Positions 25,217-32,200 of a stretch of DNA of 56,286 bases are shown piece after piece. Under the pieces are notes generated by a model. It saw nothing but the letters and a program-made list of their open reading frames with translations, did no database searches and had not been told where the DNA came from. Position 1 is the stretch's first letter, and each line of letters starts with the position of its first letter. The translations under genes were made by a program, and so were the position numbers. Location: contig CAYYEP010000008.1 in NCBI GenBank assembly GCA_964470995.1, positions 1-56,286 of the forward strand. Reading direction: 5' to 3'. The stretch comes from UBA5738 sp964470995 (GTDB lineage Bacteria > Patescibacteriota > Minisyncoccia > Minisyncoccales > UBA5738).

Positions 25217-25528
25217 ATGAGTTATTCCGGCAATAAGAAAAAAATATTGCATTATGTGGTCGGGCTTTCTTTGGGCGGAGTCTTAATATTGGGCGTCTAT
25301 CTTTTTACATTATATGTTTTCTTCATGTACGCTATTGTGGGCGGCGGCGGACTTTATGCCAAGTTTCCCGCTTTATGGATAATATATTTAATTTGCGGTT
25401 TTTTGTTTTTGGCCGGAAAAAAAGTGCTGGTCAACTACAGCTTTGTTTTTCTTGGTATTGCTTCGGTCTTTTTTGCCGGAACCGTTTGCGTATTGCTTAA
25501 CCCTTTACTGGGTAGCGCGGGGTTATAA
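25217..25528 (+). CDS. Small membrane protein in ABC exporter operon
   Basis: A 103-residue protein with three hydrophobic segments (about 15-38, 48-66 and 74-95) and a basic N-terminus (MSYSGNKKK). No family is recognised. It is inserted between the ATPase and permease genes, 41 bp after one and 24 bp before the other, which suggests that it is an accessory of the transporter. An in-operon membrane ORF of this size is not part of the classical MacAB set. Confidence 0.65.
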   Translation: MSYSGNKKKILHYVVGLSLGGVLILGVYLFTLYVFFMYAIVGGGGLYAKFPALWIIYLICGFLFLAGKKVLVNYSFVFLGIASVFFAGTVCVLLNPLLGSAGL

Positions 25529-25552
25529 TTTTTTTTCAAATTTTGAAAATTT

Positions 25553-26943
25553 ATGATGTTTGATAATACCAAAGAGTATTTTAAAATTGCCGCGCGCAAT
25601 CTAAAGATGCGTTCGCTTCGGTCATNNNNNNNNNNNNNNNNNNNNNNNNNNNNNNNNNNNNNNNNNNNNNNNNNNNNNNNNNNNNNNNNNNNNNNNNNNN
25701 NNNNNNNNNNNNNNNNNNNNNNNNNAAAGAGTATTTTAAAATTGCCGCGCGCAATCTAAAGATGCGTTCGCTTCGGTCATGGTTGACCGTTTTTGGGATT
25801 GTTATTGGAGTTTTTTTGATTATCAGTCTTTTGTCGCTGTCCGAGGGTATTAAGGAAACAATCGATCGCCAGTTAATGTCTTTGGGCGCGAATATGATTT
25901 TTGTGATGCCGGGTTCGGAAGACAACCCAATGTCGGGAGTGATGTTTGGCGGCGATAAATTGGAAAGACAGGATTTAACCGCGATTGGGAATACCGATGG
26001 GGTTAAAGAAGTCTTGCCAGCTTCTTATCAAGCCATAAATGTGCGTTTTAACGAAGAAAATAAGTCGATAATTGTTGAAGGATTTCCCTTAACTGAAGGA
26101 ATGGAAATTTTGCAAAGATTTCAGGGATGGAGCTTGTCGGCTGGGCGTTGGCCGGAGGCGGGAGCCAAGGAATTGCTTGTGGGTATTAAATTCGGCCAAG
26201 ATGTTTTTAAAACTCCGGTGAAACCCGGCGATGTGTTCAATATTAAGGGGAAAAAGTTTATCGTGGCGGGCATATTAAAATCTTTGGGGTCAAAAACCGA
26301 TGACAGTTCGGCGTTTATGGATATCGGTTTTTTCCAGGACTTAGTGGGGCAACAGCGCGGAACGGCGCAGATGGCCATGGTTCAGATTGAAGATGGTGCC
26401 GACACCAATGCGGTGGCGCAGAGGATCAAGGATAATCTGCGCAAAGTCCAGCGCCGAGCTTATGGATCGGACACTTTAAATTTCGCGGTGATAACTTCGG
26501 AAAAGGTACAGGATATTGCCGGCGGGGTGATGGCAGTAATCCAATTCGCGGTGCTGGCGTTTGCCAGTATTGCGGTAGTGGTAGGGGGTATCGGCATTAC
26601 AAATACAATGTATACTTCGGTAAGGGAGCGAACCCGCGAGATTGGTATTATGAAAGCGATCGGTGCGACAAATGAGGCGGTTTTGGCGATTTTTCTGTTT
26701 GAGGCGGGTATTATCGGTTTGGCGGGAGGGGTGGGCGGGACGGTATTGGGGTTGCTTGTAGCGTGGATTGTTCAGGCGTACGGCCAAGTGCATCCGATGT
26801 TTTATTTCACCGCATCTTTTTCTCCCTGGATAATAATGTTTGGACTAATTTTTTCCATATCAGTAGGTTGTTTGGCGGGTATTTTACCGGCGCGGGCGGC
26901 GGCTAATCTGCGGCCAATAGATGCGTTGCGTAAGTATCAATAG
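25553..26943 (+). CDS. MacB/FtsX-family ABC permease (split by artificial gap)
   Basis: Collapsing the duplicated 55 bases and the 100 Ns gives 1236 bases, 412 codons without a frame break. The 411-residue permease has the MacB layout. A short cytoplasmic start (MMFDNTKEYFKIAARNLKM) precedes TM1 (LTVFGIVIGVFLIISLL). A large extracellular MacB_PCD domain follows, then three C-terminal helices with VVVGGIGITNTMYTSVRERT and the EIGIMKAIGAT coupling segment typical of FtsX-like domains. With the adaptor at 22871 and ATPase at 24468 it forms a tripartite exporter. The cargo is unknown; the secreted proteins encoded just downstream are candidates. Confidence 0.88.
25571..25780. other. Artificial assembly gap flanked by 55-bp duplicate
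   Basis: 25571-25625 and 25726-25780 are identical 55-base segments around 100 Ns (25626-25725). Merging them restores the permease gene in frame. Confidence 0.9.
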
Positions 26944-27006
26944 TGCGAGGTTGCCATCGAGCGTTCTTTTGATTAAAATATATTTGACGGAGCCTGGAAT
27001 TAACAC

Positions 27007-29091
27007 ATGACAAAGAGAGTCACAAAGAGAAAACATTTTGAACTTTACCGTGAACCGCTAGATTTGAAACTGGCATTGAGTCTATTGTCGGTTTTTAGTT
27101 TAATCGTGGCGATGTATCTGGTGGCGAGTTGCGGACGCTTGGTGTCGTCCATTGCGGTTTCGATCGAATCTCCCGCAGCGGCGGTAACGCGAGGATTTGA
27201 AACTGATGTTTCCGAGGGTAGCGCCGATATGATAAAATTTTTGTCGCAGGATGATTTTAAAAGTTATATGGACGACGGAAAGCGCCTTTATGGAGACGGA
27301 ATTTTTGAGGCTGAGGGACTGGCTCCGTTGGCACAGGCGGGCAAGGAAGTGCTGAGTGCGGCGGCGGCAAAAACCGCTAAAGCCGGTTTGCCGATAACTA
27401 TGGATATGGAAACAGAGAGGAGATATTTTTCGTTGCGGAGCGGATTTGACGGGTCGCGACCCGATATTGCCCAGATCGGCAAAACCAATTTTTATTTTTC
27501 ACCGGAAAACCAATATTATGCGGGAGCGTTTGCTTCTGCGAATAATACCAGCGATCTTTTGGGGCAGACAATGGCGGTGAGTGCGTTTCCGGCCGATAGG
27601 ATGGCGTTAATCGATACGATACCGGCTGATGGTAATTTGTTGTTTGCCGACTCGTCGTTGGTAATTTTTTTGGGTAATTCAATCGTAGCTTATAATTCGG
27701 ATTCGGTATTTGGCCGCCAGGAGATGTGGCGGGACCGGATCAATGAAGGCAGCGAGATTATCGGTGCACGACTGGTTAATGGAAAGCTTTATCTCGCGAT
27801 TAAATCGGTAATTGATGATTCCAATCCGTGCCCGATTAAGCCGATAACCGCAGGCGATCAGTCCTATCTGGTGAAGTGCGACAACATTTATCATCCCAAA
27901 GATGCCATGCTGGCGGATTCAGTGGTTACCGCGGTGCAGTTATCGCCTTTAACGGGAAAGATCGAAAATAGTTTGTCATATATCGCCCAAGAGGAGGAAG
28001 CGACAGTCCTTTTTACGGAGGAAGGTATTTTTGCTTTGTGGGGCGAGGGCGGAGATTATATATCGTTTTTTTCGGATTTTTTGAATGAAAAGTGCAAAAG
28101 CCTTTTGCCTAATTATATTTTAGAAAAGGCCCAAAAGCTGGGTGGTTACAATATTTCATTACTTGCCAAGGAAATGGAGCTGCGATCGATAATAATGAAC
28201 TGGCTGGCGACGCTGGACGAGGCCGAGCAGGTTCGTATTAAGGGGGAGATTGCAGTGCGACTGGGCGATTATTTGGGTGGAAATTTTAAGCCTTTTGAGC
28301 GAACGAGAGTGGCCGCGATTGATGCGGAGAGCTTTATTTTTTCAACCACGATTACGATTCCGGGTTTGATATCGGATCCGAGCTTTGTTGATGTCAGCGA
28401 CGGTTATTTGCGAGTCGCAACAGTTTTGGGAAGCGGCGCGGAAAAAAAAATTAATTGGCTGGTGAGCGGCCAGGCCGTCGCGGAAGCGGCGGGCGAGGCG
28501 GTAAACGGCATATATGTGCTGGATATGGAATTGGAGGTGACAGCATCCCAAATGCTTAACATTGCGGGGGAAATTTGCGCAATTAGGTATGCGGATGATA
28601 TCGCTTACGCTTCGGCGTGTTCGGGTAGCTCGATTTACGTTATTAATCTGGCGCTGGAAGAGAATGTGGGATTGGCATCGACGCTGGACGCGGGGGGAGG
28701 TGATTTTTATATATACCCGATGGAAAACCGCCAATTGCTGGTTATTTCAAGGAATAAGCGCAATATTACATTGGCAATATTCGATAATGAATTGGCAACT
28801 CGGGCGGCGAAGAAGTCGGAATATGTGCTTAATGATTATTGGACGGATTTCGACGGCAATTACCGGTCTTTTTCGGCGGATGATGAAAATAGTCTTTTCT
28901 TTGTTCCGGCGGGCAAGGGCGGTTATGTGTTTTTCCATAATAATGGCAAGATTGAATTACAGAAAGGAGTTGGAAACGCGGTTCCGAGTCGCACTTATTT
29001 GAGAGGCGGCATTCTTTACATTTTATCGGAATCGGGGATTGAGGCTTTCGGAGCTCCCGAGTGGAGCTTAATGGGCGAGTTAGTCTTTTAG
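27007..29091 (+). CDS. Secreted beta-propeller domain protein
   Basis: A 694-residue protein with one N-terminal hydrophobic segment (about 20-41) ending VASC, a possible lipobox with C42, and a large extracellular part. The segment MIKFLSQDDFKSYMDDG near 75-90 and the later pattern DGYLRVATVLGSG, GIYVLDMELE, GEICAIRYADDIAYA and GGDFYIYPMENRQLL match the order of motifs in the beta-propeller family PF09826, known from archaea and Firmicutes. The helical insert around 370-425 (EKAQKLGGYNISLLAKEME) also occurs in that family. It follows the MacAB-like operon with a 63-bp spacer. Role unknown. Confidence 0.75.
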   Translation: MTKRVTKRKHFELYREPLDLKLALSLLSVFSLIVAMYLVASCGRLVSSIAVSIESPAAAVTRGFETDVSEGSADMIKFLSQDDFKSYMDDGKRLYGDGIFEAEGLAPLAQAGKEVLSAAAAKTAKAGLPITMDMETERRYFSLRSGFDGSRPDIAQIGKTNFYFSPENQYYAGAFASANNTSDLLGQTMAVSAFPADRMALIDTIPADGNLLFADSSLVIFLGNSIVAYNSDSVFGRQEMWRDRINEGSEIIGARLVNGKLYLAIKSVIDDSNPCPIKPITAGDQSYLVKCDNIYHPKDAMLADSVVTAVQLSPLTGKIENSLSYIAQEEEATVLFTEEGIFALWGEGGDYISFFSDFLNEKCKSLLPNYILEKAQKLGGYNISLLAKEMELRSIIMNWLATLDEAEQVRIKGEIAVRLGDYLGGNFKPFERTRVAAIDAESFIFSTTITIPGLISDPSFVDVSDGYLRVATVLGSGAEKKINWLVSGQAVAEAAGEAVNGIYVLDMELEVTASQMLNIAGEICAIRYADDIAYASACSGSSIYVINLALEENVGLASTLDAGGGDFYIYPMENRQLLVISRNKRNITLAIFDNELATRAAKKSEYVLNDYWTDFDGNYRSFSADDENSLFFVPAGKGGYVFFHNNGKIELQKGVGNAVPSRTYLRGGILYILSESGIEAFGAPEWSLMGELVF

Positions 29092-29108
29092 CAATACGTT
29101 ATGGGGCG

Positions 29109-29519
29109 ATGCTAAGAGATCGCATTGCTCAAATCAATATGACTATCTTAGAGACTTTTAAGCAAATACCGGTAATGTTTTATTTTTCGTTATTTTTTTT
29201 GCCGGTAGCGTTATACGGATACTTGGCTTTTTCCAAGCCAAAAAAAAGGCAGGCGGCAGTTTCGGCCAATCCGGCCGATACTTTGAAAGAGAAACGCCTT
29301 GATATGAAGCGAGAATCGATTATGGTAATTTGCTTGGGTGCAACGCTTGCATTAGGCGCGGGCTTATTAATATCGATATCGTGGTTGGTTGGAGATTATA
29401 AAAATAGCCGGAATCTTTTTGCGGAATCTTTGCCGGCGGCCAGTTTTCCTCCGGCGAGCTTGGATATTTTTCCCCCCGCGCCGGCGGGCGAGCCGATAAA
29501 CGCGGCGTCAGGCAAGTAA
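29109..29519 (+). CDS. Small two-helix membrane protein
   Basis: Hypothetical protein with two transmembrane helices (VMFYFSLFFLPVALYGYLAF and SIMVICLGATLALGAGLLIS) separated by a basic loop (SKPKKRQ), and a proline-rich extracytoplasmic tail. The frame is open back to 29061 inside the previous gene. ATG 29109 gives 136 residues and ATG 29139 gives 126; neither has a Shine-Dalgarno sequence, so the start is uncertain. It lies between two extracellular-protein genes and may help anchor or export them. Confidence 0.6.
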   Translation: MLRDRIAQINMTILETFKQIPVMFYFSLFFLPVALYGYLAFSKPKKRQAAVSANPADTLKEKRLDMKRESIMVICLGATLALGAGLLISISWLVGDYKNSRNLFAESLPAASFPPASLDIFPPAPAGEPINAASGK

Positions 29520-29560
29520 ATTTAAATCAAAAGTTTATTTTTTATTAATTAGATAACAAT

Positions 29561-30658
29561 ATGGATAAAGAAGCTTTTTTTACGGAGTATAAGGGGGTGG
29601 TGATTGCGGGCGTGGCGGTGGGTATCTTGGCTATTCTTTTTTTAATCAATTTTTTGGGTTCAGCCAAAAGTTTGACGTTTAAGACGCCGGGAGAGCCGAT
29701 CACAATCACTGCCGGAGAGACTTACCAAATAAGCTGGTCGGGCCGTAACATCAGCCGTATCGGGTTGGTATTGTTTAAGGGCGATAAGCCGCAATGGATA
29801 GTGCAGAATTATCCGGCCTCGGCGGGGAAATACGACTGGACGCCTTTTATTTACCAGGCGGCGGGGGCGGATTATCGTATTGCAATGTTTGAGTATCCGT
29901 GGCGCGAGGGAAATCCGATTGTTTATACTCCTTATCAGATCGAGATTGTCGGTCCTCAATATTCTTCCTGTGACAGTTATTCGATAAAGGCTCAATGGGT
30001 TTATTTGCCGGATAATTATGAGGATATGCATCGGGTTTTTATTACGAATAGCACCTGGACGGGAAATATGGGGGGGTTGGAGGGTGCTGACGCAAAATGC
30101 GCCAATGAAGCGGAAGACAGGGGATATCCGGGCAGTTATGTGGCGTTCATTGGATCGGACGAAATATCTGCAACCGAAAGAATTGCTGTTGACGGTGTTT
30201 TTGTGGAAGCGGAAGGTACCGACAAGCTGGCCGAGGGGGTTAGTTGCCATCGAATGATTGCTCCGGGACTAAAGGATTTTTTGGAAAAAACCCGCTTGTC
30301 GGGTGAATTGGCGGGGGTGGAGCTTGGAGATGATTTTGAGCGCCAGCTAAGGAATGTGTGGTACGGGCGTCGGACGCCGCAGGTGGATAGTAAATGTTTG
30401 GCTATTTCGGGAACGGGACTTACTGGCGCGTTTTCGGGTACGTATACCTGCCAGGATTGGACAATCGCGGGGCAAAAGGTGTATTCGGGCAATGTACCTG
30501 ATGAAGCTGATTTGCCGCGTTGTTATGATGCGACGGGCAATAGCGTAATGGCGAATTTTTATGGCGCCGCCGCCAGCACAATTGATGACTCGGGACAGCT
30601 GGGCGTGGGAGGAGATATTTGCGACGTGAACCGAAGTTTGATTTGTATCGAACAATAG
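29561..30658 (+). CDS. Membrane-anchored protein with Kre9-like and DUF1554-type lectin-like domains
   Basis: A 365-residue protein with an N-terminal signal anchor (about 13-32). Residues 38-130 resemble the Kre9/Knh1 Ser-Thr-rich beta domain: TPGEPITITAGETYQISWSG, then SAGKYDWTPF and ADYRIAMFEYPW. Residues 150-364 resemble the DUF1554 (PF07588) C-type-lectin-like fold: RVFITNSTWTGNMGGLEGAD, then AKCANEAEDRGY and SYVAFIG, closing with a CDVNRSLICIEQ segment. Six or more cysteines could form disulfides. It is presumably displayed on the cell surface. It is the last gene of the exporter-linked run. Confidence 0.75.
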   Translation: MDKEAFFTEYKGVVIAGVAVGILAILFLINFLGSAKSLTFKTPGEPITITAGETYQISWSGRNISRIGLVLFKGDKPQWIVQNYPASAGKYDWTPFIYQAAGADYRIAMFEYPWREGNPIVYTPYQIEIVGPQYSSCDSYSIKAQWVYLPDNYEDMHRVFITNSTWTGNMGGLEGADAKCANEAEDRGYPGSYVAFIGSDEISATERIAVDGVFVEAEGTDKLAEGVSCHRMIAPGLKDFLEKTRLSGELAGVELGDDFERQLRNVWYGRRTPQVDSKCLAISGTGLTGAFSGTYTCQDWTIAGQKVYSGNVPDEADLPRCYDATGNSVMANFYGAAASTIDDSGQLGVGGDICDVNRSLICIEQ

Positions 30659-30668
30659 TGCGCATGCA

Positions 30669-30696
30669 TTGACATTGGTTGTAATTTTGATATAAT
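30669..30696 (+). promoter_or_regulatory. Promoter of rplJ-rplL
   Basis: Consensus TTGACA (30669-30674), 16-bp spacer, TATAAT (30691-30696), followed by a leader of about 220 nt. Confidence 0.85.
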
Positions 30697-30923
30697 TAGC
30701 TTATTCCGTAGAAAGCGGGTTATTCGGTATGTTCAAGTTAAATTGCGAGTACCGGAAATAAATCCTGCCGAGGATGCAAAAAATATTTTTTTGTATTCTT
30801 AAGTCGGCGGAAGCCGATTTTTCGGTTGAAAGGTCGTAAGGCGCAAGTGTTTTCAATTTAATGTTTTCAGTATTCTTTTGAAAATTGAAAATTTGAAAAT
30901 TGAAAATTGCATGAAACGGGTAT
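30697..30923 (+). promoter_or_regulatory. Ribosomal protein L10 leader
   Basis: The leader before rplJ contains the segment ATCCTGCCGAGGATGCAA near 30761-30778, matching the conserved CCTGCCGAGG of L10 leaders, where L10(L12)4 binds to repress its own operon. Downstream, TCGGC (30804-30808) GGAA GCCGA (30813-30817) plus five Ts forms a terminator-like hairpin, so control by attenuation is plausible. Confidence 0.75.
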
Positions 30924-31436
30924 ATGGCAATCAGCAGAGAAAAAAAGGAAGCGATAGTCAAAGATCTTGGCACAAAACTTGCCAAACAAAAATCCATTGT
31001 GTTCGCGGATTTTTCGGGTTTAAAGGTTAAGGACCTGGGCGAGTTAAAGGCTAAGCTTCGTTCCGGCAATGCCGAATTCAAGGTTGCCAAAAAGACCTTG
31101 ATGAAAGTGGCATTTAAGGAAAAAGGCATTGATATTGATCCCAAGAATCTGGCCGGAGAGGTGGCGTTGGTGATGGGATACGGCGATGAGGTGGCCCCAG
31201 CGAAGATGGTTTACGAGTTTTCCAAGACTAACGAGAACGTAAAAATAATCGGCGGTCTACTTGAGAATAACGTGTTGACTGTTGCCCAGGTGACCAGTCT
31301 TGCCAAGTTGCCTTCAAAACAAGAATTATTGGCCAAGATGGTGGGCAGTATTTCGGCGCCTACCCGCAATTTTGTGGGCGTGTTGCAGGGGAATATACGC
31401 GGTTTAGTTCAAGTATTATCCCAGATTAAAAAGTAA
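30924..31436 (+). CDS. rplJ: 50S ribosomal protein L10
   Basis: Stalk-base protein uL10 that anchors L7/L12 dimers. The 170-residue protein starts MAISREKKEAIVKDLGTKLA and has the typical IVFADFSGLKVKDLGELKAK and AEFKVAKKTLMKVAF segments. The C-terminal helix that binds L7/L12 is the FVGVLQGNIRGLVQVLSQI region. Expression is probably feedback-controlled through the L10 leader upstream. No Shine-Dalgarno sequence precedes the ATG. Confidence 0.95.
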   Translation: MAISREKKEAIVKDLGTKLAKQKSIVFADFSGLKVKDLGELKAKLRSGNAEFKVAKKTLMKVAFKEKGIDIDPKNLAGEVALVMGYGDEVAPAKMVYEFSKTNENVKIIGGLLENNVLTVAQVTSLAKLPSKQELLAKMVGSISAPTRNFVGVLQGNIRGLVQVLSQIKK

Positions 31437-31440
31437 ATAA

Positions 31441-31533
31441 TCATTTAAACATTTAATCATTTAATCATTTAATCATCCGGCCATAAGTTCGAATTTGAAT
31501 TCTATGGTTCTATGATTCTATGGTTCTATGATT
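31441..31533 (+). repeat. Two 8-bp-period tandem arrays between rplJ and rplL
   Basis: 31441-31476 consists of 4.5 units of TCATTTAA (one ACATTTAA). After 22 bases, 31499-31533 holds 4.4 units of (A/G)TTCTATG. The same two-array layout, with related units, precedes the 23S gene at 35436-35530. Confidence 0.85.
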
Positions 31534-31545
31534 GTACGATTTATT

Positions 31546-31956
31546 ATGGCAGAAGATACCAAAGTTGAAGTTCCGGCTAAGTTTGCCGACCTTGTGAAAA
31601 AAATTGAAGAAATGTCAGTGTTGGATTTGGCGGAGTTAGTTAAGGTTCTGGAAGAAAAATTTGGCGTGAGCGCGGCGGCACCGATGATGATGGCGGCGGC
31701 TCAGGCGGGCGGCGCGGCTCCGGCGGCGGAGGAGAAATCCTCTTTTACCGTGGTTTTGACGGCTCCCGGCGATAAGAAGATCGAGGTAATCAAGGTTGTA
31801 AAGGATATTACCCAGAAGGGGTTAAAGGAAGCCAAGGATTTGGTAGATGCTTCCGCGGCTTCGGCGCAGGTAATTAAAGAGAATGCCAGCAAGGACGAAG
31901 CCAACGAGCTGAAGAAGAAGCTTGAGGCGGCGGGGGGCAAGGTAGAGCTTAAATAA
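31546..31956 (+). CDS. rplL: 50S ribosomal protein L7/L12
   Basis: Stalk protein bL12 recruiting translation GTPases. ATG 31546 is chosen because MAEDTKVEVPAKFADLVKKI is the expected N-terminus; an upstream ATG at 31528 lies in the tandem repeat. The N-terminal dimerisation domain (to about 45), an alanine-rich hinge (SAAAPMMMAAAQAGGAAPA) and the C-terminal domain with APGDKKIEVIKVVKDIT and GLKEAKDLVD are all present in 136 residues. It is followed by a terminator. Confidence 0.95.
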   Translation: MAEDTKVEVPAKFADLVKKIEEMSVLDLAELVKVLEEKFGVSAAAPMMMAAAQAGGAAPAAEEKSSFTVVLTAPGDKKIEVIKVVKDITQKGLKEAKDLVDASAASAQVIKENASKDEANELKKKLEAAGGKVELK

Positions 31957-31976
31957 GAATTTTAAGTATATACTTA

Positions 31977-32031
31977 AGTCAGTGCATATGTATGTACTGA
32001 CTCAAAAAAAGGGGCGTTAGCCCTTTTTTTT
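31977..32031 (+). terminator. Double hairpin terminator after rplL
   Basis: A first stem AGTCAGT (31977-31983) / ACTGACT (31996-32002) is followed by a rho-independent hairpin, AAAAAAAGGGGC GTTA GCCC and a run of eight Ts (to 32031). Just before, 31962-31977 is a perfect 16-base palindrome TTAAGTATATACTTAA. Confidence 0.88.
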
Positions 32032-32200
32032 GGCTATTAATATATTGAAAATATTTGCATATCGACACGATGATATTGGATTGTTGGTGTTGGATAGCAA
32101 GCTGTTTTGGCATATTCATCCAACAGGTTTTGGGTGGTGTTGTATTGTTTGTTTGTTTTATTTTATAATAACTTTAGAGCTATTTTTTAAATATTTCATT

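Noticed and set aside
32030..32200. An extended N-terminus of the beta-helix protein
   Set aside because: It begins inside the rplL terminator and would bury the clear signal peptide that starts at 32201.
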